From: Candidatus Limnocylindrales bacterium
Lineage (GTDB): Bacteria; Chloroflexota; Limnocylindria; Limnocylindrales; CSP1-4
Length of the DNA: 20,220 nt
Assembly: GCA_030647575.1 (NCBI GenBank)
Contig: JAUSJS010000034.1
Coordinates: 1 to 20,220 of the forward strand
Direction: 5' to 3'
Positions 1 through 6,822 of this stretch are shown piece by piece. The position numbers and the translations under genes are program-made. Every line of letters starts with the position of its first letter. Positions within the stretch are counted from its first letter, which is position 1. The notes under the pieces were generated by a model. That model saw nothing but the letters and a program-made list of their open reading frames with translations, was not told where the DNA came from and ran no database searches.

Positions 1-438
1 GGCCGTCGTCATGCGACGCATGGTAGCCGGACCGCCCAGCACGCGCGACCATGCCGTCCGGCGTGGAAGACGGACGATTCGGCCGAACGACGAGGAAGGG
101 GGACCGGGGCCGCGCATTGCCGGCAGGGCGATTCGGCCGGCGCGGCTGCGGGTTGCCAACGGAAGCGACCGAGACCCAACCGACCGCCCCGTTCCCATCG
201 GCGATATGCCTGAGATGGCACGCATAGCCCCGGCCACAACGCCGTCGCTGGTTGCCCGCCGATGCGCGAGACGTGGCGGACCGAGCCGGCCGGGAGGGTC
301 GGCGTCAAGTGCCGTCGGGCTGGCCCGCGAACCCCGAGCCGGACCGCGCTCCTGAGCCCCATCCCGGTCCTCAGCCCGCGGCATGCCGGCCCCGGTGCTG
401 GCGCCGGCCCCGGGGCAGCCGCTACGGCGCGGCCCCGA
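1..438. other. left-edge region without a recognised gene
   Basis: About 440 bases hold only overlapping, compositionally random reading frames on both strands, with arginine/proline-rich translations and no domain, signal peptide or ribosome binding site I can recognise. It may be the downstream flank of the minus-strand gene at 439-1284, or hold the end of a gene from outside the window that I cannot identify. The only structure noticed is a GC-rich inverted repeat near its right end. Confidence 0.5.
389..416 (-). terminator. GC-rich inverted repeat after the 439-1284 gene (weak terminator candidate)
   Basis: GCCCCGG at 389-395 and CCGGGGC at 410-416 form a 7-bp stem about 25 nt downstream of the stop of the minus-strand gene. 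The loop is itself GC-rich and no U tract follows, so intrinsic termination is only a possibility. Self-complementarity is common by chance at this base composition. Confidence 0.2.
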
Positions 439-1284
439 TCAGCTTCCCCGGACGGCCGTCGCGGAGAGCGAGAGCTCGCCGATCACCGAGCGGTAGTAGC
501 GGCTCGGGGCGTACGGGTCCAACCACGCGGTGGAGCCGGGGGTGCGGACCGAGTCGAACCGGAAGTCATACGTCCCGCTGTAGCTCGCGGCGCTCTTGAA
601 GATCTCGGCCATCGTCCGCTTCGTCTTGAAGATGCCGTACAGCACGTACGAGGCGCTGTTGATGCCTTCGGCGAAGACGGCCCGGGCGTTCGCACGGAGG
701 AAGCCAGCCGCGAAGTTGTCCGCCCGCTTGATGGCCACGGACTTGGTCGGGTTCCTGGCACCCCATTCGGAGTTGCCCGACGCGTAGCACAGCCGATTGA
801 GGATCACCACGGCGTTGGAGGCGAGGTTGATGTCGGTCCGGATGTAGGACTCGCCCCAATACTTGACGTTGTAGTGGCCGTGACCGGCTGAAGCGTTCAG
901 GCCCAAACCGTCCTTGCTCAACGCGGAGAAGGGTCCATACGGGCTCGGATAGCCATTCCCATGGCCGAGATAGATCAGGACGTTGGCGCCGCGGGCCGCC
1001 GACTTCACCTTGGTCCAGGTGGCATTCGGGCTGTAGATCTCGACGACGTTGGCTCCATACGACCGAGCCTGCGACGCGTAGCGCCTGGCGCTCGTGATGT
1101 ACTTCGAGGTGCTCGATCCGGCCGGACCGACGACGACGACGACCTTCATGCCCGCCGCCGCTGCGGGGGTCGGGTTCGCCGCCATGCCACCGAGCGCCAC
1201 GAGGGCGAGGGCAAGGCCCAAAACGGTCAGGCGGATCGGCCTGTTGGAAGACGCCCGCTGGGCGCCACGTTGGGGAACCGCCAA
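439..1284 (-). CDS. secreted clan CD-like cysteine peptidase candidate
   Basis: A 281-residue exported protein. The TTG start at 1284 is chosen because AGGAGG (1298-1293) lies 8 nt upstream. A basic N-region and hydrophobic core (residues about 18-35) end in an Ala-rich stretch near residue 44, consistent with Sec export and cleavage. The mature part has the layout of clan CD cysteine peptidases (caspase, gingipain and clostripain folds): a hydrophobic strand followed by His108-Gly109 (LIYLGHGNG), then a second hydrophobic strand followed by Cys166 (VVILNRLCYASG). These are known positions of the catalytic dyad in that clan. No propeptide, PPC or Ig-like domain is visible, so it is shorter than typical gingipains. 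It is divergent from the RNA helicase and preceded by a roughly 250-nt leader. It may be a non-peptidase member of the fold or have an unusual substrate. The fold call is inference from motifs, not from a family match. Confidence 0.6.
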   Translation of the reverse strand: MAVPQRGAQRASSNRPIRLTVLGLALALVALGGMAANPTPAAAAGMKVVVVVGPAGSSTSKYITSARRYASQARSYGANVVEIYSPNATWTKVKSAARGANVLIYLGHGNGYPSPYGPFSALSKDGLGLNASAGHGHYNVKYWGESYIRTDINLASNAVVILNRLCYASGNSEWGARNPTKSVAIKRADNFAAGFLRANARAVFAEGINSASYVLYGIFKTKRTMAEIFKSAASYSGTYDFRFDSVRTPGSTAWLDPYAPSRYYRSVIGELSLSATAVRGS

Positions 1285-1292
1285 TTCTCTTG

Positions 1293-1298
1293 CCTCCT
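1293..1298 (-). promoter_or_regulatory. strong Shine-Dalgarno that sets a TTG start
   Basis: AGGAGG on the minus strand, 8 nt before TTG 1284. No ATG or GTG start in this frame has comparable spacing, so the rare TTG is preferred. Confidence 0.75.
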
Positions 1299-1466
1299 CT
1301 CCGCCGGAACACCGCGCTGGGGCGAGGTGACGGTGGGTGGTGCCGCCGACGGCAGGGGCGTACGACGTGACGGACGCGCGTTCGGATCATGGCGCCTGGG
1401 GACGCCCGATCGGACGGTGGAACGGGTGAGACGATCCATGTCCGCCGAGTGACGGCTCGACGAGCT

Positions 1467-1512
1467 GACAGGAATCTGCCGTGGGGGGCGGCGTTCTTCG
1501 GTTGAGCCTGTC
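1467..1512 (-). promoter_or_regulatory. candidate structured leader element upstream of the secreted protein
   Basis: On the minus-strand RNA, GACAGG (1512-1507) can pair with CCTGTC (1472-1467). Inside it, GCCG (1492-1489) can pair with CGGC (1481-1478) across a C-rich 7-nt loop. The element begins about 25 nt after the predicted transcription start and lies some 180 nt before the TTG. It does not match a riboswitch consensus I can recall. A chance structure is quite possible. Confidence 0.25.
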
Positions 1513-1542
1513 TATCGGGCGGGGCTGCCTGGAAGCGTTCGG

Positions 1543-1572
1543 AGTATGCCAGCCACGGACGGCCCGTGTCGA
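1543..1572 (-). promoter_or_regulatory. sigma70-like promoter for the secreted protein
   Basis: Reading the minus strand, TCGACA (1572-1567; five of six to TTGACA) is followed after exactly 18 bp by CATACT (1548-1543; four of six to TATAAT). The expected transcription start is near 1536, giving a 5' leader of about 250 nt. Confidence 0.45.
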
Positions 1573-1873
1573 CCCCACTCAAAAGTCCCGGGTGATCGAG
1601 GCGCCGATGGCGCCGGTCAACCCGGCCAAATCGGTGGGTACCAACTCGAGCTGCAGCCCGCGTCGCCCGGCTGAGGACGGGTCTCGCGCGCTCGCCCGTG
1701 TCGCTCCGACGATTCGTCGGCGTGACCCGGTGGTCAATCCCGGCGCGCCGGACGAGCTCGATGGCGCGGGTCCCGGCGGCGGTGACGCTTCGATCCTGGC
1801 TATTTCGGCTATGCTCCGGGCGGCTCGACACCGGGCCGCCGTCGCTCCGGCCTGCGCCCGCGACGCGACATGC

Positions 1874-1878
1874 AGGAG
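1874..1878 (+). promoter_or_regulatory. Shine-Dalgarno that sets the helicase TTG start
   Basis: AGGAG ends 5 nt before TTG 1884. The frame is open upstream to an ATG at 1698, but that extension has no helicase homology, whereas the TTG gives the usual N-terminus of RhlE proteins. Confidence 0.75.
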
Positions 1879-1883
1879 CCGTT

Positions 1884-3149
1884 TTGACATTTGATTCCCT
1901 CGGCCTGTCGGCCGATCTCCTCCAGACCGTCGCCGAAGAGGGCTACCACACCCCGACGCCGGTCCAGGCGGGCGCCATCCCGCTGGTCCTCCAAGGTCGC
2001 GACCTCCTCGCCGCCGCCCAGACGGGAACCGGCAAGACCGCCGCGTTCGTGCTGCCCATCCTCGACCGGATGCGCCAGCACGCGAACAGCAGCTTCTCGC
2101 CGGCGCGCCACCCGGTCCGCGTCCTGATCCTGGTGCCCACACGCGAGCTCGCCATGCAGGTCGACGCGAGCGTCAGGACCTACGGGCGCACCGTCCCGCT
2201 GCGCTCGACGGTGGTCTACGGCGGCATCCCGATCGAGCCCCAGATCAAGGCGCTGCGAGCCGGCGTCGAGATCCTCGTGGCGACGCCCGGCCGGCTGCTC
2301 GACCACGTTGGGCAGCGGACGGTGAACCTCGGACAGGTCGAGGTCCTGGTGCTCGACGAGGGGGATCGGATGCTCGACATGGGCTTCCTGCCGGACATCC
2401 GCCGGATCCTCGAGCTGCTCCCGCCGCGCCGCCAGAACCTGCTCTTCTCGGCCACCTTCTCACAGGACATCCGTGATCTCTCGGGTTCGCTGCTGCACGA
2501 CCCGGCGCGGGTCGAGGTCATGGCCCGCAACACCGCAGCCGAGGCCGTTCGCCAGCTGGTCTACCCGGTCGATCGAGATCGCAAGGAAGCGCTGCTCGCC
2601 CACCTGATCCGCAAGCAGGACCTCCGCCAGGTCCTGGTCTTCACCCGGACCAAGCTGGCGGCCAGCCGCCTGGCCGCGCGCCTCGACCGTGAGGGCATCG
2701 ACGCGGTGGCGATCCATTCCGACCGCTCACAGCCCGAGCGGACCCGAGCCCTCGAAGGCTTCAAGTCGGGCGAGATCCGGATCCTGGTGGCGACCGACGT
2801 TGCGGCGCGCGGGCTCGACATCGAGGATCTGCCGGTCGTCGTCAACTTCGAGCTGCCCTGGAATCCGCAGGACTACATCCATCGAATTGGGCGGACCGGG
2901 CGAGCGGGCGCAACCGGCGAGGCCATCTCGCTGGTCTGCATCGACGAAACCGATCTCCTGCGCGGCATCCAGCGGATGCTCCGAACCGCGATCCCCTGGA
3001 CCGTCGAGGAAGGCTTCATCCCGGATCGCGAGGTCGAGCCACGGCCCCTCGGCGCCCGAGCGGGGCATGCCCGGACCGGCACCGAGCACCACGCGCAGCG
3101 CAAGCCGGTTCGTCGGCGGGCGGGCAGCGGGAGCAGCCGCGGCGGGTGA
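1884..3149 (+). CDS. rhlE: DEAD-box ATP-dependent RNA helicase, RhlE type
   Basis: A 421-residue RNA helicase that uses ATP to remodel RNA duplexes and ribonucleoproteins in the cytoplasm (ribosome assembly, RNA decay). With the TTG start it begins MTFDSLGLSADLL, as expected for RhlE. Motifs in order: Q motif (TPVQ, residues 25-28), motif I AQTGTGKT (45-52), Ia PTRELA (85-90), Ib TPGR (134-137), II DEGD (158-161), III SAT (189-191), V ATDVAARGLD (303-312), VI HRIGRTGR (333-340). After residue 380 the tail is basic and rich in Arg/Gly, a usual RNA-binding extension. Motif II reads DEGD instead of DEAD; both acidic catalytic residues are kept. The gene stands alone, convergent with the unknown gene that ends 23 bp downstream. 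Family assignment is firm; RhlE rather than another DEAD-box subfamily is likely. Confidence 0.93.
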   Translation: MTFDSLGLSADLLQTVAEEGYHTPTPVQAGAIPLVLQGRDLLAAAQTGTGKTAAFVLPILDRMRQHANSSFSPARHPVRVLILVPTRELAMQVDASVRTYGRTVPLRSTVVYGGIPIEPQIKALRAGVEILVATPGRLLDHVGQRTVNLGQVEVLVLDEGDRMLDMGFLPDIRRILELLPPRRQNLLFSATFSQDIRDLSGSLLHDPARVEVMARNTAAEAVRQLVYPVDRDRKEALLAHLIRKQDLRQVLVFTRTKLAASRLAARLDREGIDAVAIHSDRSQPERTRALEGFKSGEIRILVATDVAARGLDIEDLPVVVNFELPWNPQDYIHRIGRTGRAGATGEAISLVCIDETDLLRGIQRMLRTAIPWTVEEGFIPDREVEPRPLGARAGHARTGTEHHAQRKPVRRRAGSGSSRGG

Positions 3150-3172
3150 CCCCTTCGAGGCGCGTTCGGCCC

Positions 3173-3724
3173 TCAGGCAGCCCCACCGACCGCCTGGGCG
3201 GTCCCGAGACCGGCGGTCGTGGTCTGGGTCGAGGCGATCGCGGCGCCGGGGAAGAAAAAGCCCAGCATCAGGTCCGCCTCGATCCGCTCGACGGCGTAGC
3301 GGTTCACCAGCGCGTGGTCGCCAACCGAGGCGCCGGCCTCGGGCCGGCCTTGGAGCGACAGGCGGACGTCGCGTAACAGGACGAACTCACCGGATGGCCG
3401 GGCGAGCGATCGGCCCGGATCGAAGCCGGGCATCGTCGCCAGCTCGCCCTCCAGGGTGTACGGGCCGGAGTCCAGGACCACGTGGTGCCAGGCGGCGTGG
3501 ACCGGCGCGCCCGGCTCGTCATCGGCGACCGCGAACAGGATGTCGTCGATGGCGATGACCACGGTGCCGGCCGGGCGCGGCGCGGGGTCGTCCAGCCCCT
3601 GCCAGACGGTGCCCTCGAGCTGGAGCCGGTCCTCGGATGACAGAACTTCGCGCAGCGGGCCGGATCGCGCCAGGATGCCGCTGGCCATCCCCCCGCTCGT
3701 GTAGACCTCGACACGGATTGCCAA
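3173..3724 (-). CDS. conserved-looking hypothetical protein
   Basis: A 183-residue protein I cannot assign to a named family. The TTG start at 3724 is chosen because AGAGGG (3735-3730) lies 5 nt upstream; the longer open frame (to 3937) adds only a basic, non-protein-like extension. There is no signal peptide. It starts with a strand-like segment (AIRVEVYTSGG), then alternates short beta-like blocks (GTVVIAIDDILFAVAD; HHVVLDSGPYTLEGEL; GEFVLLRDVRLSL) with acidic loops, suggesting a small, mostly beta cytoplasmic domain. The end is Ala/Gly/Thr-rich. It lies 172 bp downstream of the serine hydrolase on the same strand and could be co-transcribed, though it has its own ribosome binding site. Codon use matches the neighbours. 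Existence as a gene is likely; function unknown. Confidence 0.7.
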   Translation of the reverse strand: MAIRVEVYTSGGMASGILARSGPLREVLSSEDRLQLEGTVWQGLDDPAPRPAGTVVIAIDDILFAVADDEPGAPVHAAWHHVVLDSGPYTLEGELATMPGFDPGRSLARPSGEFVLLRDVRLSLQGRPEAGASVGDHALVNRYAVERIEADLMLGFFFPGAAIASTQTTTAGLGTAQAVGGAA

Positions 3725-3729
3725 GTTGA

Positions 3730-3735
3730 CCCTCT
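3730..3735 (-). promoter_or_regulatory. Shine-Dalgarno that sets a TTG start
   Basis: AGAGGG on the minus strand, 5 nt before TTG 3724. It marks the start of the protein at the strand-like AIRVEVY segment. Confidence 0.6.
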
Positions 3736-3857
3736 GCGGGCGAGGCTGAAGTGTGGCCCGCGGCCGGCTCGCCGGGAACGACCCTTCAGTACCGGCGCGG
3801 CCAGCCACTCGTACCGAAGCGCGCGGAAGTGGTTCCCGCCTGCACCGGCGCACGAAC

Positions 3858-3874
3858 GGCCGCTCGCAGCGGCC
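3858..3874 (-). terminator. hairpin after the serine hydrolase (terminator candidate)
   Basis: A perfect 6-bp stem GGCCGC/GCGGCC with a 5-nt loop starts about 22 nt past the stop codon. No U tract follows, so it may only attenuate or stabilise the mRNA between the hydrolase and the downstream unknown gene. Confidence 0.3.
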
Positions 3875-3896
3875 ACGCGGCGGCATGTTGGTCCGG

Positions 3897-5255
3897 CTAA
3901 TTCGGCGGCGAGCAGCTCGTGCATCCGCGCGGTGCACCGAGCACGACGCGAAGCAGGGCCTGAGTCACGAGGTTCGGATCGCTACGGCTCTGGTTGGTCA
4001 GGACCGCGATGGCAATTCCCTCGTCGGGGAGCCAGCGGACCACTGTCCGCGACCCGAGGAGCCGGCCCGAGTGTCCGAGCGTGGGACGTCCGTCGATGGT
4101 CGCCGCCTGGACACCGAGACCGTACGGAATCGACGGCTTGAACGGCCCCGTGACCTCGACGTCCGCGACCATCGCCGCGAGGCTCGCGGGAGCCAGGACC
4201 CGGCCGCCGTAGAGGGCCCTGGCCCAGGTGACGAGATCCTCCGCGGTCGATGCGATCGAACCGGCGCTGCCGGCAGCGGTGACGACGGAGGTGAATGGGA
4301 CGACGTCGGTCTCGTCCGTCAGGGGGATCGCCGGAAGATCGAGGTCGGGCCCGTTGAAGCGGTAGGCACGCGCCAGCGGCCCGAGCGGATCGTCCACAGC
4401 CTGGTAGTGGGTGTGGTCCAGCCCGAGCGGCGCGAGGAACCGAGCGTGCAGCTGCTCGGCGAGCGGCCCCTTTCCGACCGCTTCGGCGAGCATGCCCAGG
4501 ATCAGGTAGTTCGTGTTCGAGTAGTGCCAGCCCTTGCCCGGCTTGAAGTACGGCTTGCCTACGTAGCCGAGCGCGTCCTCGGTCGTCCAGACCCGCTCCC
4601 GATCGGCCAGTAGCGCCTTGTCGATGTCGGGAGCGTAGAAGTAGTCATGCAGACCGCTGGTGTGGTCGAGCAGCTGGTGAACGGTGATCGCGCCGTCGAT
4701 CGCGAGTTCCGGCAGGTAGGTCGTGACCGGCGCCTCGAGATCGAGCCGGTCCTCCTCGGCGAGCGCGAGGATCAGGGCGGCCAGGAACGTCTTGGAGATG
4801 CTCGCGACGGCGAACTCGGTGTCGGACGTGACCAGGCGCTTGGCCGCGACATCGGCAACGCCGCTGGTTCCGCGCCACATCGAGCCGTCCGCAAACAGGA
4901 TGGCGGCAGAGATGCCGGGCAGGCCGTAGGTCGCGCGCAGGCTGTCGAGGCGGGCCCAGAGCGCCTTCCGAGTCGCCGGGGTCCCGGTCAGTGGCGCCGT
5001 CGTTGGGAGCGCTGGATAGATCGGAGCCCGGGTCGTCGTGACCTCCGGGCGCGCGGTCGCGAGCTGGCTCGCCGACGGGGAGACCGACGGTCTCGCCAGC
5101 GAGCTGGCACTCGGAGCGGCGACCGCCACGGGTCCCGTTGGTTCGGGAGGAAGCGGCAACAAGCCGAACCAGGCGAAGGAGGCCGCGACGATCAGGGCGA
5201 GCACGACCAGCGATCGGAGAGTGGGCCGGCTCAGCGCTGATCGGGACAGGCGCAC
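3897..5255 (-). CDS. membrane-anchored serine beta-lactamase/class C PBP-like hydrolase
   Basis: A 452-residue serine hydrolase of the beta-lactamase/transpeptidase-like (PF00144) superfamily, acting outside the membrane. The GTG at 5255 is the likely start; ATG 5294 is in frame but would place the start within 7 bp of the divergent ATG. One N-terminal hydrophobic helix (about residues 14-34) acts as signal or anchor, then a Pro/Ala/Ser-rich linker runs to about 95. Catalytic motifs: SISK (Ser152, Lys155), YSN (Tyr245-Asn247), HSG (His395-Gly397), plus LLDHTSGL (195-202) typical of esterase/DD-peptidase members. True substrates in this family vary: D-alanyl peptides, esters, rarely beta-lactams. 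A promoter candidate (TATGGT) sits 9 nt before the GTG, so the mRNA is nearly leaderless. It is divergent from the GreA fusion. Family is firm, substrate unknown. Confidence 0.88.
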   Translation of the reverse strand: MRLSRSALSRPTLRSLVVLALIVAASFAWFGLLPLPPEPTGPVAVAAPSASSLARPSVSPSASQLATARPEVTTTRAPIYPALPTTAPLTGTPATRKALWARLDSLRATYGLPGISAAILFADGSMWRGTSGVADVAAKRLVTSDTEFAVASISKTFLAALILALAEEDRLDLEAPVTTYLPELAIDGAITVHQLLDHTSGLHDYFYAPDIDKALLADRERVWTTEDALGYVGKPYFKPGKGWHYSNTNYLILGMLAEAVGKGPLAEQLHARFLAPLGLDHTHYQAVDDPLGPLARAYRFNGPDLDLPAIPLTDETDVVPFTSVVTAAGSAGSIASTAEDLVTWARALYGGRVLAPASLAAMVADVEVTGPFKPSIPYGLGVQAATIDGRPTLGHSGRLLGSRTVVRWLPDEGIAIAVLTNQSRSDPNLVTQALLRVVLGAPRGCTSCSPPN

Positions 5256-5264
5256 GATCCCCGC

Positions 5265-5270
5265 ACCATA
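5265..5270 (-). promoter_or_regulatory. -10 element of the serine hydrolase (near-leaderless)
   Basis: TATGGT on the minus strand ends 9 nt before GTG 5255. Initiation 6-7 nt after it would give a 5' leader of only 2-3 nt. It supports the GTG as start over ATG 5294, which lies upstream of this element. Confidence 0.45.
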
Positions 5271-5288
5271 CCGCGCGACCGGGGCGGG

Positions 5289-5294
5289 TACCAT
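5289..5294 (+). promoter_or_regulatory. -10 element for a leaderless GreA-fusion mRNA
   Basis: TACCAT followed by exactly 6 nt and then ATG 5301. No clear Shine-Dalgarno is at the right spacing. This is one of seven starts in the window with the same TANNNT-N6-start arrangement. Confidence 0.6.
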
Positions 5295-5300
5295 CCGTCG

Positions 5301-6542
5301 ATGACCCAGGACCCAGCGACCACCGGCGCCGCCCAGCTGCTTCGCTCGGTGGGGCTCCTCGCCGACGGCCCGGGGCAATGGGGACGGCCCGTCTCGGCCC
5401 AGGGGCCGGGGGTCTTCATCGTCGAATTGAGCGCTCCCCTGCCCTCCGCTCCGATCGAGCTCACGAAGGTGGGCAAATGGATCGAACGCGTCGAGACGCT
5501 CCGCCTCGACGGCGTGCGACCGACCTCGAAGGCCCTGGCCGCTCGGCTGGCGGCCTTCTGGCTGCCCTCGCAGGCGGTGCTCTACATCGGCACCTCGGAG
5601 GCGTCGATCGGGCGGCGGTTGGCGGCCATGGCCCGGACCGAGCTGGGCGCGCGGCGGCCGTACGCCGGCGGCCACTGGCTCAAGACCCTGCGCGGCCTCG
5701 ACTCCGTCCGCGTCTGGTGGTCGGCCACGCCAGCCACCGAAGAATACGAAGACGCTCTCTTCGACGGCTTTGCCGCGGGCGTCCACGAATCGGAGCGAGC
5801 CGGCCTCCCGGATCGCGAGGTGGTCCTGCCGTTCGCCAACCTGCGCCGCGTGGACCGCCAGCGCAAGGCGACCGGCCTGACCGGCTCGCTGCTGGCCGAG
5901 CCGGTGGAGGCGCCGCCGCCCGCGACGCGCATCGTCCAGCTACCTGACGGTGATGCCGAAGGGGCACGCGGCGAAGCGCCCGAACCACGCCGCCCCCGCG
6001 CACCTGCCTCAACCAGGGCACGAACGTCAGCCGCGCCGGTCCCGGCGGCCTCGTCGCGGGCCGCCGGCGCGGCCGCGAACACCCCTGGGATCGCAGCCGT
6101 CACGGCTGAAGGCTCCGCTCGCCTGCGCGCCGAGCTCGACCACCTGGTCCGCGTCAGGCGTCCCGAGGTGATCGCCCGGATCCGGACGGCGAAGGAGCAC
6201 GGTGACCTCAAGGAGAACGCCGAATACACCGCCGCGCGGGAGGAGCAGTCGTTCCTGGAAGGCCGCGTCCAGGCCCTGGAGGCCCGGTTGCGGACCGCCG
6301 TCATCGTGGACGCCCCGGCCAGCGGAGAACGGGTCGGGCTGGGTTCACGAGTCACCGTCGAGGCCGACGGTGAAACCGTCGAATACACGATCGTGGGAGC
6401 CTCGGAATCGGACCCGACGGCAGGCCGGATCTCGTCGGCTTCACCGGTCGGACGCGCACTCGTGGGGCGGAATGCCGGCGACTCCATCGTGATCCGCACG
6501 CCGGCCGGCGAGCGACACTACCGGATCGTCGAGGTGCGGTGA
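5301..6542 (+). CDS. GIY-YIG-like nuclease domain fused to GreA transcript-cleavage factor
   Basis: A 413-residue two-domain protein. Residues 37-160 resemble a GIY-YIG nuclease: GVF (37-39) in the GIY position, VLYIGTSEASIGRRL (93-107) with YIG and a following Arg, and an acidic helix EEYEDALFDGF (147-157) that could supply the catalytic Glu. The two halves of the motif are separated by a roughly 55-residue insertion, so the call is tentative. Residues 200-265 are a Pro/Ala/Arg-rich linker. Residues 267-413 are a complete GreA: coiled-coil N-domain with the tip GDLKENAEY (301-309), then the FKBP-like C-domain. GreA enters the RNA polymerase secondary channel and stimulates cleavage of backtracked RNA. 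Start is ATG 5301, 6 nt after a -10. The next gene overlaps by 4 bp. The GreA part is certain. The fusion suggests a nuclease recruited to stalled polymerase, which is inference. Confidence 0.85.
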   Translation: MTQDPATTGAAQLLRSVGLLADGPGQWGRPVSAQGPGVFIVELSAPLPSAPIELTKVGKWIERVETLRLDGVRPTSKALAARLAAFWLPSQAVLYIGTSEASIGRRLAAMARTELGARRPYAGGHWLKTLRGLDSVRVWWSATPATEEYEDALFDGFAAGVHESERAGLPDREVVLPFANLRRVDRQRKATGLTGSLLAEPVEAPPPATRIVQLPDGDAEGARGEAPEPRRPRAPASTRARTSAAPVPAASSRAAGAAANTPGIAAVTAEGSARLRAELDHLVRVRRPEVIARIRTAKEHGDLKENAEYTAAREEQSFLEGRVQALEARLRTAVIVDAPASGERVGLGSRVTVEADGETVEYTIVGASESDPTAGRISSASPVGRALVGRNAGDSIVIRTPAGERHYRIVEVR

Positions 6543-6787
6543 GGCGCCGGTACCCTCAGGTCGGGCTGGTCGGCCACGCCGCGACCGCGATCAGCGCCTG
6601 GGCCGTGATGGGCCCATACTTCACGATGGCGTACGTCGCCAAGGCCGTCGAGATCGCCCTGGTCGTGCCCCTCGTCGTCGACTTCGCCCGGGATGATGGC
6701 AGCCCCATCTCGGTCGTCTGGCGCGAGTTCGGTGCGTTCGTCTACCTCGTCACCCGCCGCAGCGGCACCGCCGGCCCTGGCGCCTAA
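6539..6787 (+). CDS. small predicted membrane protein
   Basis: An 82-residue protein starting at GTG 6539, overlapping the stop of the GreA fusion (GTGA), which implies translational coupling. Residues about 8-48 are strongly hydrophobic with a short polar break, enough for one long or two short membrane helices. It is followed by an acidic turn (ARDDGSP) and a basic C-terminus, predicting a cytoplasmic tail. No family recognised. Because it is short and compositionally ordinary it could be a chance frame, but the coupled overlap, hydrophobic profile and lack of a competing frame favour a real gene. The -10 of the next gene overlaps its stop codon. Confidence 0.5.
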   Translation: MRRRYPQVGLVGHAATAISAWAVMGPYFTMAYVAKAVEIALVVPLVVDFARDDGSPISVVWREFGAFVYLVTRRSGTAGPGA

Positions 6788-6790
6788 CCT
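6785..6790 (+). promoter_or_regulatory. -10 candidate for the cupredoxin gene
   Basis: TAACCT overlaps the stop codon (TAA 6785-6787) of the preceding small gene. Initiation about 6797 would leave a 26-nt leader that contains the AGGAG at 6807-6811 before ATG 6823. Confidence 0.35.
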
Positions 6791-6822
6791 TCACCATCGC
6801 GAAGCCAGGAGTCCACGTTGAC

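Larger units (their letters stand above)
1285..1883. other. 600-bp divergent intergenic region
   Basis: It separates the minus-strand secreted protein from the plus-strand helicase. Reading frames here look random. It contains a plausible minus-strand promoter (1543-1572), a nested inverted repeat in the resulting leader (1467-1512), and the helicase Shine-Dalgarno (1874-1878). For the helicase I could find only a weak -10-like TATGCT at 1810-1815 without a convincing -35. No tRNA-like or known riboswitch core was recognised. Confidence 0.5.

Noticed and set aside
1285..1540. ydaO (c-di-AMP) riboswitch in the leader of the secreted protein
   Set aside because: A stretch resembles part of the 3' core (ATTCCTGTCAGCT), but the G-rich middle and the rest of the core are absent. 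Needs an Infernal search to settle.
1481..1894. Plus-strand frame of 137 codons before the helicase
   Set aside because: Translation is random-looking, with no ribosome binding site or domain, and it runs into the helicase start in another frame.
3753..4613. Long plus-strand frame opposite the serine hydrolase
   Set aside because: Arg/Glu-rich antisense shadow; the opposite strand has the SxxK, YSN and HSG motifs.
4647..5240. Plus-strand frames opposite the hydrolase N-terminus
   Set aside because: Antisense shadow of a GC-rich gene, no recognisable domain.
5287..5292. GGTACC palindrome near divergent starts (also at 8497-8502)
   Set aside because: Six-base palindrome; the TA belongs to a -10 at one site only, and there is no further symmetry. 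Likely coincidence.
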